Assembly (NCBI GenBank): GCA_021209875.1
Contig: JAGYVD010000002.1
Coordinates: forward strand, 124,001 to 188,000
DNA from: Rosellinia necatrix
Taxonomy: Eukaryota > Ascomycota > Sordariomycetes > Xylariales > Xylariaceae
Reading direction: 5' to 3'
Length of the DNA stretch: 64,000 nt
The first letter of the stretch is position 1; the number at the start of each line of letters is the position of its first letter. Below, in pieces: positions 1 to 9,857 of this stretch. The notes under the pieces are model-generated. The model ran no database searches. It was not told the DNA's origin and saw only the letters and a list, made by a program, of their open reading frames with translations. The position numbers and the translations under genes are program-made.

Positions 1-1715
1 CTCGGCGCCCTCCTAACCTCGATATTCGTCAACGTGCTGCGGCAGCAGCTCCCGCGGCGGAAGTCCGAGCCGCCCCTCGTCTTCCACTGGATACCCTTCA
101 TAGGCAACGCGGTGGCGTATGGGACGGACCCGTACAGCTTCTACCGTGCGTGCCGTGAGAAGCACGGCGACGTGTTCACGTTCGTACTGCTCGGTAAGAG
201 TATGACGGTGTGCCTGGGCGCTGCGGGGAACGAGTTCGTACTCAACGGGCGCGTGCAGGACCTCAACGCCGAGGACATCTACGGCCCCCTGACGACGCCC
301 GTCTTCGGCAGCGACGTCATCTACGACTGCCCCAACGCGAAGCTCATGGAGCAGAAGAAGTTCGTCAAGTTCGGCCTGACGCAGAGGGCCCTCGAGAGCT
401 ACGTGCCGCTGATCGAGAAGGAGGTCCTCGACTACCTCGACGCGAACCTCAAGGGCGATAGCGGACGGCTCAACGTATCGACAGCCATGTCCGAGATCAC
501 CATATTTACCGCCGGTCGGGCGCTTCAGGGGCCGGAGGTGCGGAAGAAGCTCTCGGCCAGCTTTGCCGAGCTATACCACGACCTCGACATGGGATTCCGA
601 CCCATCAATTTCCTGATGCCGTGGGCACCGCTGCCCCAGAACCGACGCCGAGACGCGGCTCATCTCAGGATGCGATCCGTTTACATGGACCTCATCAATG
701 ACCGTCGACAGGCCAAGGCCGACAAGGCAGCCAACAATAACGACGACGAAGAAGAACCCGATATGCTCGCAAACCTGATGAGTTGCGTCTATAAGAACGG
801 TCAGGTGATTCCCGACAAGGAGATTGCCAACATGATGATCACCTTGCTCATGGGTGGCCAGCATTCTTCATCGTACGTCCACTCCCGGCGTCTACCGTGC
901 CGCCCACTCCCCTTCCTCTTTACACTGCCGTACCCACGGAAACCCGAACAAGCACCAAACTAACCCACACACCTCCTCCCAGATCCGCGAGCGCGTGGAT
1001 AATGCACCGGCTAGCCTCGCAGCCAGCGATAGCCGAGGAGCTCTACGAGGCGCAGCGCGCGACCATCAGGCCCTACGACGACGATGACGACAACAACAAC
1101 AACAACAACGACGCGCGGCGACCGCTGACGTTGGCGGACCTCGAGCGCGTGCCGCTGCTGACGCACATAGTCAAGGAGACGCTGCGGGTGCACCCGTCGA
1201 TCCATAGCCTGATGCGCAAGGTGACGCGGCCGATGGCGGTGCCGGGGACGGACTACGTGGTCGCGCCGGGCAGGACGCTGGTGGCGTCGCCGGTGGTGTC
1301 GCACCTGAGCGCGGCGCACTTCGCGCGGCCGGAGGAGTGGGACCCGCACCGCTGGGACGAACCCGTCTCCACCGCGGATGCGGATGCGGATGCCGATGCC
1401 AACGACGACGACGTCGTGGACTACGGCTACGGCGTCACCAGCAAGGGCACGCGGAGCCCGTACCTGCCCTTCGGCGCCGGCCGCCACCGCTGCATCGGCG
1501 AGCGCTTCGCCTACCTCAACCTGGCCACCATCGTGCTCGCCGTCGTGCGCACGCTGCGCCTGCGCACCCTCGACGATGGCGACGACGGCGCCGCGACTGT
1601 ACCCCCCACCGACTACTCCTCCCTGTTCTCCCGCCCCGCGCAGTCCGCCGAGATCCGCTGGGAGCGCCGCGTGCCTCCCCGGACCCCGGCGACTGGGGCG
1701 TCTCGGAAGGGGTGA
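1..1715 (+). CDS. CYP51: Sterol 14-alpha-demethylase (CYP51/ERG11), 5' end cut off by window edge
   Basis: Cytochrome P450 that removes the 14-alpha methyl group of lanosterol/eburicol in ergosterol synthesis at the ER; the target of azole fungicides. The frame is open from base 1 (LTSIFVNVL, part of the N-terminal membrane anchor), so the true start lies upstream. Exon 1 runs to 872 and the intron is 873-982 (GTACGT...CCCAG); splicing joins the I-helix motif GGQHSSS to SASAWIMHRLA. Other landmarks are YDCPNAKLMEQKKFVKFGL (substrate-recognition region), KETLR (ExxR), DPHRW (PERF-like) and FGAGRHRCIGERF with the haem cysteine. 534 residues are visible, already as long as whole family members, because two acidic low-complexity insertions are present: a D/N run at 1075-1118 and an AD repeat with a D run at 1369-1419. 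Heme and ExxR residues are intact. I could not decide between the CYP51A and CYP51B paralogues. Confidence 0.95.
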
Positions 1716-1740
1716 TAGGGTAAGGGAGGGAGGTTTGTAG

Positions 1741-1789
1741 TGTATATATATATATGTATGTGTGTGTGTGTGTGTGCGTGTGTGTGAGG
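1741..1789. repeat. (TA)n(TG)n microsatellite in the CYP51 3' region
   Basis: A run of TA dinucleotides passes into TG dinucleotides 26 bp after the CYP51 stop codon. It probably lies in the 3' UTR. Simple slippage repeat. Confidence 0.85.
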
Positions 1790-1989
1790 GAGGGATTGTA
1801 CGGTCGACCGAGGGCCGACGATGCGCGAAACAAGACGAATTTTCATGCTTGAGTGTCTTGGGGATATGCGCATGTGGGAGGTTTCTACCGACGCCTGCCT
1901 ATTATAGGTAATGGGTGCTGTTTATGTAGTTGTGAGGACTTGTTTCTTTCTTCGCTTCTTTTTAGAGAAATGGATAATACCTGTAGTTA

Positions 1990-2361
1990 ACCTAGGTAGA
2001 CTGGGGTTAAGTATAAACCAAACCAGTAGCTGAGAGTCCTTGCAACACTATAATTATAAAACAAAAAAGCACAAGTAAATAAAATCAGAAAAATAAAGGG
2101 AGACCCAGACATAATGCAATAAAACCAGGCAGTGCCACGAAGGAGGCTGTTAAACAAAACACAAACAAAATGTTGAACTATACCAACTGAAGTATTCCAC
2201 TGAACTTAGGTAATATAGCGATTGAAACGCGAAGTCGTAGTTGGATAGAGACCTCCTTGTAATTGACACGAGCAGTTACCTACTGCGATAGACTTCATTG
2301 TACCTCTCCTTACAGTACGTAGGTTGAATTTGGTTTATACTTGATCCCACTCTGCCTGGGT
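1990..2361. mobile_element. 372-bp MITE-like element with 34-bp terminal inverted repeats and TA target site
   Basis: Bases 1990-2024 and the reverse complement of about 2327-2361 match over roughly 34 bp, both reading inward as ACCyAGGyAGAsTGGGrTyAAGTATAAACCAAA; four of the five differences are C/T or G/A transitions. TA stands directly outside each end (1988-1989 and 2362-2363). The interior is AT-rich with no coding frame. Terminal repeats plus a TA duplication are the hallmark of Tc1/mariner-type non-autonomous elements (established knowledge); the assignment to that superfamily is inference. It sits between CYP51 and the membrane-protein gene. Confidence 0.75.
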
Positions 2362-2688
2362 TAGCGCTTGGCATTATAATTCTGAAATTTTGAGAAGGGC
2401 CATACAAAGTTGAGAGAGAAAGAGCCAGGGTGTTAAATACGATTTATTTATCTAGAGATAAGGTACGAGTGTAAGATGCAATAACTTTTATAAGCGAGGC
2501 TTATTCATTTATGTAGATCAAAAGAAAAAATTGCAGATTAGGAAAAGAACTTAGAGAGTAGTTAGCAGCTGAAAAAAGAGGGGAAAGTAGGATATATATA
2601 TCGAGCTTGCTAATTATGACTTTCAAATCTCCAATGTGGTATGATTAGGTATGAAGATGCACATACAAACCACTACTTAAGTCAAATC

Positions 2689-4297
2689 ATGGCACATCCA
2701 AACCCTATCAATTCACCGTTAGCCGATGAAAATGATGGCGGCGGCGACACCGGCTCCCGGCGCGATACTAATAACGAAGCTCAAGCCCCAACTGGCCGAG
2801 AAGCTGGAGCCCCAATCTCTCTAGGACGGCGAGCACCGCCCGAGCTAACCGCTACTAGGATTTGGAATGTATCCATAACGGTAGGCCCTCTGTCATGGAT
2901 ATACACGAGCCAGCTGGAGCAGAAGGTGCCGTGCGTTCGATCGCAGCGGGCCAGCAAGGACTTCTCCTTCACCGACGTTTGGAATAGGGGCCGCATGAGG
3001 AAATCTACCATGGCGTTCCCGTACCCGCGCGCATTTCTCAGGGTCGCCCGCCATGAGCTAGGGATACCAAGTCGGCAGCGGGTCACCAGAGGCGTCGGAG
3101 TCGCCGGCCGTGACCTAGGGATGAGCTGGGAGCAAGAGGTCATCAGGAGCGTCGGAGTCGCCGGCCATGAGCTAAGGATACCAAGTTGGGAGCAAGAGGT
3201 CATCAGGGACGCGGACAACAGTGCAATGGAGACGGGGCGCCACGAACTACCAGATGCTAAAACGACAGTGATTTCCACGACGAAATGGAACTATCATTTC
3301 GGCCTTGCTTTGTTCGGTTGCAAGTTCACGCATGGCTTAATGACGGAGATCGAGGTCCCTCTACAGCCCACGTATGTTGTCCTGGGTATTTTCCGTCGCG
3401 GCCGGCCGAATCCGGTAGAGTGCGTCGCATTCGTCGCCAAGCCCGAGCATTTGTTCCGAGAGCTTCACCGGGCCGTATATCGGCTACGAGGCATCCGGGC
3501 CAGCTTCTTCTCGCTGACGCATGTCCGGGGGTTCAGGCTGTATCAGGTTCGTCAACACTTTCCCCAGATGCCTTTCTCAACTATCTTACCTCCCACGCTG
3601 GTGTGACTCCTGTCAAGAGAGGTGGGGCATGGTAGGAAGGCAACTTGATGTTATTTCAAGGTGCAGAGTAGAGTAGAATAGAGAGTCCCGAAAGGACCTG
3701 GGATATCTAGGGTAATATATAGACAAGGAAAGTTGTGAGGCGACCCGCATACATTTGACAACTCCTCCATTGACTAGTTCCTCCCGTCTTTCCTCTCGCT
3801 GACCGCCCTAGTGCGACGCCGAGAGTGGCACGCACAAACGCATCGAGCTCGACCAGAATGGGGTGGCAGATTTACAGCTCCTACACCACATGTACAGGCA
3901 ATGGCACGTCCCTACCTGGACGGCACAGGTCTGGGCGGACTGGATCCACCATACTCTGAACCATGGGTCGTACGACGTGCCCGAGGGCAAGTATGCGCTC
4001 GAACTCGTGCTCAGCTGGTCGATCATCCGGATCTCCACTGTCGTTCTTTTACCGGTACTGTTGAGTTTGGCAATCGGCATATATCTCAACGCCGCGGACT
4101 GGAGAGATCTCGCCACTATACAAACTGCTTGGGGCACTGCATCGTATGTGGTGACTGCCGGAGGACGTGAGTTTCTGCTCCAGCGTGGCCGAGATTTGGC
4201 ACGTAGTGTTCGGTCAACTAACCAGCATATAGTGGTTGCGGCTTTGCTGGCTATCTTGAGCAGCATCGAAGCAAGCAGCGACCCAGAAAAATATTGA
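2689..4297 (+). CDS. Fungal protein of unknown function with two C-terminal membrane segments
   Basis: Three exons: 2689-3546, 3812-4166 and 4233-4297; introns 3547-3811 (GTTCGT...CTAG) and 4167-4232 (GTGAGT...ATAG). Splicing restores HVRGFRLYQ-CDAESGTHKR and VVTAGG-LVAALLAILSS, a pattern I know from a widespread ascomycete family without assigned function. About 425 residues from the ATG at 2689 (A at -3, G at +4); an in-frame ATG at 2641 would add 16. The N-terminal third is low in order; the middle holds the conserved block ending in RASFFSLTHVRGF; the C-terminal part has W-rich WTAQVWADWIHH and two hydrophobic spans (STVVLLPVLLSLAIGIYL and YVVTAGGLVAALLAIL), so a membrane location is likely. 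A threefold repeat of about 19 residues lies at 3052-3219. Function unknown. Confidence 0.75.
3052..3219 (+). repeat. Three tandem copies of a ~57-bp coding minisatellite
   Basis: Within exon 1 of the membrane-protein gene the units read HELGIPSRQRVTRGVGVAG, RDLGMSWEQEVIRSVGVAG and HELRIPSWEQEVIR. The repeat keeps the reading frame. Its variable copies suggest an expansion outside the conserved domain. Confidence 0.8.
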
Positions 4298-5502
4298 CCT
4301 AGATCCTGTATGAGCAAGGGGGTTCTAGACCCTATAAGTTATTCGTTTGTGTCATGGGATTTCCGGCCATTGGTGCTGTGCCTGTGAGAGGCTTCTTCAG
4401 CGGCGAGATCGAAGACAGTGGTAACCATTGAATGGCGATGTCATATGCAAGTTTAGCTTACCAGTCTACCTAACAGCGAAGGGCCTTCAGAAGAACAGAC
4501 CATCTTTTTTTTTTTTTTTTTTTTTTTAATCCTTCCTATAGCTCCAAGAGAATCAAAACCTCACCCATAGTTCAGTTAGAAAAGCCACCTGTCGAGGTTG
4601 TCTTATTTTTAGGAATACACCACCCGCATCTGCGAATAGTGCATAGATCTTCATCTCGACGAATTCCTATGCCGTGAGGAGTAGGAAGACTGCAAGGTCC
4701 ACGCCAGCCCGGGCCTCGGAGATTTCGGGCATTTCAGCACGTGGTGCGACCTGTGTCAGCTTTCCAAACGAACGAGTTCATGTAGCTTTAAGGAATGTTT
4801 CACTATCATATATGACTTCTTCGAGGCATATGTGTGAATTTTAATACAATACATCTGTAATTGGCAAGAATATATTTTGGGCGACACAATAGGAAATGAG
4901 ATTCATGTCTTCTAATTCCCACGTCAGTTAGGGTACCATGTCTCAGATCCTATGTGTATTCTGGTTTATATTCACCCACGCAAGTAGGGTTGTCTCTGTC
5001 ATCCCAAATGCCTTCCTTACAGGCTGTAATTGATTCTTGCTGTCATTTCCTTCATAATTGTCCCTCTTTGCAGACCGTGACTATTGTTTGTCAAACGAGA
5101 GGATTGTTGTCTGATTCCATTATGTGCCACGAACAAAGCGCCTCATTAACGACATTGTTCGTTTGTCATGATCCGGAGCATTTCATATTGAATGTAGGTG
5201 ATGTGATGCATTTGGACATGTCACAAGAAACTGATGTTTCGTATTTCTTAGGTATGTAGACAACACTGTTATTGTAGAACAGTAGATTGTGCTGCTGGTA
5301 TATTTAAACTAGAGGCAGCTGCGTGAAGCAACAATCCTCACATCTAAACATCAACTGGTGCACGCTCTGACAAGGTTGCTTATCCACTGAACTACCTACT
5401 GACGAATCCACCTGCCGACGCGATCACCCACCGACAAAGTCACGTACATCCGGTTATTAACAGAGAGCTAACAGAGAGCCAACTAAGCAAAGCAGAGCCA
5501 GG
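4298..5502. other. Intergenic region, no gene seen
   Basis: Contains a T homopolymer at about 4506-4527 and AT-rich sequence. Short open frames (for example 4954-5259) show no recognisable protein pattern. Confidence 0.6.
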
Positions 5503-6248
5503 ATGCTTGGGGCCAGGAACGCCAACAGGGCCATCCTAGACCATTTGGATGAAAGCTCTCCCACCAGCTTCCCTGATTTTGCGTCGTCAAATCTATATGA
5601 TGCTCGCACCCAACTCACCCCTAGCCTCTTCCGAGAATCTCCGGAAGACATGTATCGGATGACATTTCGGTATGTGAAGTGTCGGGGGCCGTACCACCCC
5701 ATCGTGGTCCCAAGAACTCCACATCGTTGTGATGTTCCGGTCCCATGCTGGCCATCGTCTCTGTCCCCAAATGTCCTCCGGGGGTGGTGGAGGCGTTACA
5801 GGAATTTCACATATTTGCCGCCCTGCTGCGAAGCCCAGAGGGACCCTAACGACGTGCGAGTTAACCTGTGCGGCACTGCGCTAGCTGCCGAAGCCTTCCG
5901 GTTTGATGAAGAGATCTACGCGTTCATTTACGATTACACGCATGCGATGCTTGCAGCTGCGCAGGTCAAGGGGGGGGGTTGCTGTGGATAGCTCGTGCGC
6001 GAATCGTCTGGGCGGCTGAGCCCCCTGTCCCTCATTGCATTGCCGTCACACGGGAGCATCTTGAACTCGTACAGCAAAGGGGGCATATTGACCATATCCA
6101 CGTCGATTTCCGGTATGACCATAGTGGGGGTGTCTTCGGTGCGATGAAGCGGAGCATTGAAAAGCTTTCCGCGAAACTGAATGAATGGATGGCGAAGAAA
6201 AAGCGCCAGATACGACGTGAATCAAGGGGGAGGGGGGCTGGAGATTGA
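5503..6248 (+). CDS. Unrecognised cysteine-containing protein, two exons or a frameshift
   Basis: Frame 1 opens at ATG 5503 and runs 162 codons to a stop at 5989, passing through nine consecutive Gs (5970-5978). A second frame downstream reads QRGHIDHIHVDFRYDHSGG and ends with a basic, helical tail (SIEKLSAKLNEWMAKKKRQ) at 6248. The two can be joined by an intron 5965-6074 (GTCAAG...TCGTACAG), which removes the G run and leaves phase 0; or one extra G in the run would give a continuous frame. I favour the intron, although the donor is weak. The spliced protein would be about 211 residues. The first part has several Cys/Trp residues (PHRCDVPVPCW, YLPPCCEAQRD) but no family I recognise. It could also be a decaying gene. 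Confidence 0.45.
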
Positions 6249-6438
6249 GGCTTATTACTTGGGAACCTCTTGAATAAGTAGGTAGCGAGTAGTGAGAGGT
6301 AGCGCGTGAGACCTACCTATATCCAGTGCAAGTTTGTGTGTAAGTGCCAGGTACCTAAGTGAAGTCTGTGATTATTTCAACAAGTGTAAACTTACCCAAG
6401 GTAATTAGTTACGTTAGGTATCTGCTTACTTTAAGCAT

Positions 6439-6460
6439 CTAGGTAGGTACCTAGGTAGTT
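6439..6460. repeat. Palindromic TAGG/CCTA tract
   Basis: CTAGGTAGGTACCTAGGTAG, close to a perfect palindrome, in the 516-bp gap before the Drs1 gene. The surrounding 6270-6600 has many further single TAGGTA and TACCTA words. Same repeat class as at 13463, 16048, 32481, 45503 and 62550. Confidence 0.8.
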
Positions 6461-6764
6461 ACAAGAATGACCTGTTGGGTATCATAGCAGGTACCTGGAG
6501 GGGCGGTAGGCGGGGCTCTAGTGGGACTGCACGTGTAAACTCGGTAGGGTAGGTAGGCGGCGTATAACTGGGCGTAGGCAAGATACCGTACCGTAGGGTA
6601 GGATACCTAGCGCGGTAGAATTCCGCGTAGCGGGGCATTTAGCTTCACCGCCCGGCGCAAAAAAAGAATAATTTGGAGCTTCTTCTCTTCGGCAGCCCCA
6701 ATTGAGGTCACCTAAGAGGTACCTTGGTAACCAACCCAATCTGACGCCGTTCGCCTTTCATACC

Positions 6765-9268
6765 ATGGCTTCCAAAAGGAAAGCCGATGACTTTATATAT
6801 ACCTTGTCGGACAATGACGATATTCCCGACGACACCGAAGTAGTCGAGCCCAACCCGCCGAAAAAGAAGTCCAAAAAGTCCAGGAAAGGCGCCTCGGCCG
6901 ACGGCAACCTCGATGAAGATGGCGTTTGGGGCAAGAAGGAGGACGACGACGGCGCAATGGACTCCGACTTCGAGTTTTTCGAGGATAGGACCACCGACTT
7001 CAGAACCGAAGACTTTGAGGGCTGGGGCTTCGAAGGTGCACACAAGGCCATGAATGGTCTTGTACAGAAAAAGGTTGTCGATGTCGACGAGATTGTACGG
7101 AGGAGGAGAGGGGACAAGGCGGGCGCTGTGGTTCCTGGCCCCGAGCCCGAACCGGAGCAAGACAGCGAGCAGGAAGACGGACCCGAAAACATTGATCTGG
7201 ACGACGAGGACGACGAGGTCTTGGCCGAGGATGGCTTCGGCATGGGCGCCGCGTCGGACGACGAATCGGGAGGAGAGGCGGCAGATCCAGAGGCAGAGGA
7301 AGAGGATGTGGATGCAGAGGAAGACGGCGATGCAGCCTCCGACGATGACTCTGTCGCGACACCCGTCGATCACCCCGACGATATGGACCAGTCAGATGCT
7401 ACGGATGACGAAGAAGACCCTGAAGAGGCTGCGAGGAGAGAAGCTTTCTTTGCCCCCGAGGACAAAAGGCCATCAGGGAATCAGACCGGGAAATCGTCCT
7501 TTCAAAACATGTCGCTCTCTCGTCCAATATTGCGAGGCCTGAATGCCGTGGGCTTCGTCGCCCCCACCCCTATCCAGGCCAAGACGATACCAATTGCGTT
7601 GGAAGGTAGGGATTTGGTAGGCGGCGCCGTGACGGGTTCGGGCAAGACGGCCGCCTTCGTGGTGCCCATACTTGAGCGGTTGCTCTACAGACCGAATAAG
7701 ATACCTACTAGCCGAGTAGTGATCATGGCGCCGACCCGAGAGCTGGCGATCCAATGCCATTCGGTCGCCACCAAACTGGCCAGTCATACGGACATCAAGT
7801 TTTGTCTAGCCGTCGGCGGCCTAAGTCTGAAGGTGCAAGAGGCGGAGCTACGCTTGAGACCCGATGTTATTATCGCCACGCCTGGCCGATTCATCGACCA
7901 CATGCGTAACTCAGCTAGCTTTACTATGGATACGATTGAGATCCTCGTTCTCGACGAGGCTGATCGCATGTTGGAAGACGGGTTCGCTGACGAGCTGAAC
8001 GAAATCTTGGCGACCATGCCCAAGTCGCGGCAGACCATGCTTTTCTCGGCCACCATGACCTCATCCGTTGATCGCCTTATCCGCGCGGGGCTGAACAAAC
8101 CCGTGCGGGTGATGGTGGACTCCCAGAAGAAGACGGTTGACAAGCTGGAGCAGAAATTTGTCAGATTACGTCCGGGGAGGGAGGACAAACGAATGGGGTA
8201 CCTCGTTCATATCTGCAAGACCATGCACACGGAGCGTGTCATCATCTTCTTCCGGCAGAAGAAGGATGCCCACAAGGCGCGGATTATCTTCGCGTTGTTT
8301 AATCTATCTTGTGCAGAGCTTCACGGTAGCATGAACCAAAGTCAGGTATGCCTCTTTCCCCTACACTAAGCGACCTATGCAGTTGATGATCCGCTGTGCT
8401 GGGCTCGCTTGCCTGCCTGCCTATTTATCTAACATGCATCTAGCGTATCACGAGCGTAGAGGCGTTTCGTGATGGGAAGGTGGACTTCCTATTGGCGACA
8501 GATTTAGCCTCTCGTGGTCTTGATATCAAGGGTATCGACACGGTCATTAATTACGAAGGTCCTCAGACCGCCGAGATCTACGTGCATCGCGTCGGGCGTA
8601 CGGCCAGAGCCGGCCGCTCCGGCGTGGCCATCACGCTGGCCGCGGAGCCAGACCGCAAGGTGGTTAAGGCGGTCGTGCGGGCGGGGAAGGCGCAGGGGGC
8701 CAAGATCAGCAGCCTGATCATCGAGGCGGCCGACGCGGACGGGTGGCAAGCGCGGATCGACGAACTGACGGACGAGATCGCGGCGATCGCGCGCGAAGAG
8801 AAGGAGGAACGCCAGCTAGCGCAGGCGGAGATGCAGATCCGCAAGGGCGAGAACATGGTGATTCACGAGGACGAGATCAAGGCCCGCCCCAAGCGCACCT
8901 GGTTCGAGACCCAGGCCGACAAGAAGGCCGCCAAGGAGGCCGGCCGCGCCGAGCTCAACGGCTTCCGCGACGCGCTGAAAAAGAAGGGCGGCGGTAAGCT
9001 GAGTAATAAAGATAGGAAGAAACTCGACGCGCGCCTGGCGCGCAAGGAGGATAACGAGGGCGCCGGCGGCGGTGGCAGCGGCGTCGGCGGGGGAAGGATG
9101 TGGAAGAAGGGCGCTGCGGAACGCGGCGGGAAAGGCGCTGTGTTGAATTTCAAGAAGGATAAGTCCGCCAAGGATAAATCCGGGCCGAAGAAGAAGGCCC
9201 TGGGCGCTGGGGCGAAGGCGAAGGCGAAGGTCCCCGGTAAGGGGAGGCCGGGGGGCAAGAGGAGATAA
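6765..9268 (+). CDS. DRS1: ATP-dependent RNA helicase Drs1 (60S ribosome assembly)
   Basis: DEAD-box helicase of the nucleolus needed for 27S pre-rRNA processing and 60S subunit assembly. Exons 6765-8345 and 8444-9268; the intron 8346-8443 (GTATGC...TCTAG) joins [10 protein letters not shown] to [12 protein letters not shown], matching the family. 801 residues, normal for Drs1. Start: ATG at 6765 in ACCATGG context, giving [10 protein letters not shown]; upstream in-frame codons are not expected coding. Order: acidic D/E-rich N-terminus with a KKKSKKSRK cluster (residues ~1-240), Q motif FVAPTPIQ, Walker [37 protein letters not shown], then helicase C domain with [11 protein letters not shown] and [13 protein letters not shown], and a Lys/Gly-rich basic tail typical of nucleolar proteins. 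All catalytic motifs are intact. Convergent with App1. Confidence 0.97.
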
Positions 9269-9857
9269 TACATGCTTGAGGATCCGAACAGGCCGGAGAT
9301 GGAATTTCGGTTCCGCAGACGATTGTGGTGAATTACGGCTACTACTTCGGAATATACATACCCCTTTTGAGTAGTGCACGACTAAACTGCCTGTAGTATA
9401 TGGCAACCTGGCGAGGGCTGGCGGGAGGGGGTGGTAATGAAAGATATCGTCGAATGATGATTTCGTCGACATAGCAAGTTTCGCGTACCTACTAGGTATC
9501 TTCACATGTGGCCGTGATATGAATGGGGATTGAACGTTTCGGATACGTAATGATACCAAGAGCTAAATTCTATTTCTGCTGGGTTGCCAAACCAACGTAG
9601 GATCGGCAGCACAGCATATGACTTACATACGGAGGCCGATGTTTCTCGACAGAAACGAGTAGGTCAATAATAAATAAACAATCTTAAAGGCCGCTTTCGA
9701 CACGCTTTGCTGAACGACATATTCTATATACTAAGCGATATTAATTTGTACAAAGCTACTGGGAAGGAGTAGAACCAGAGCCTTCTATTGCCGCCTCGGC
9801 TGTTTACCCCTTTCCGCCTTGTTTTTAATTACTCCATTTTTTTTCCATCCCCCGTCG
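9269..9857. other. Convergent intergenic region between Drs1 and App1
   Basis: Holds the two 3' ends; AT-rich around 9655-9745. No further gene seen. Confidence 0.6.
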
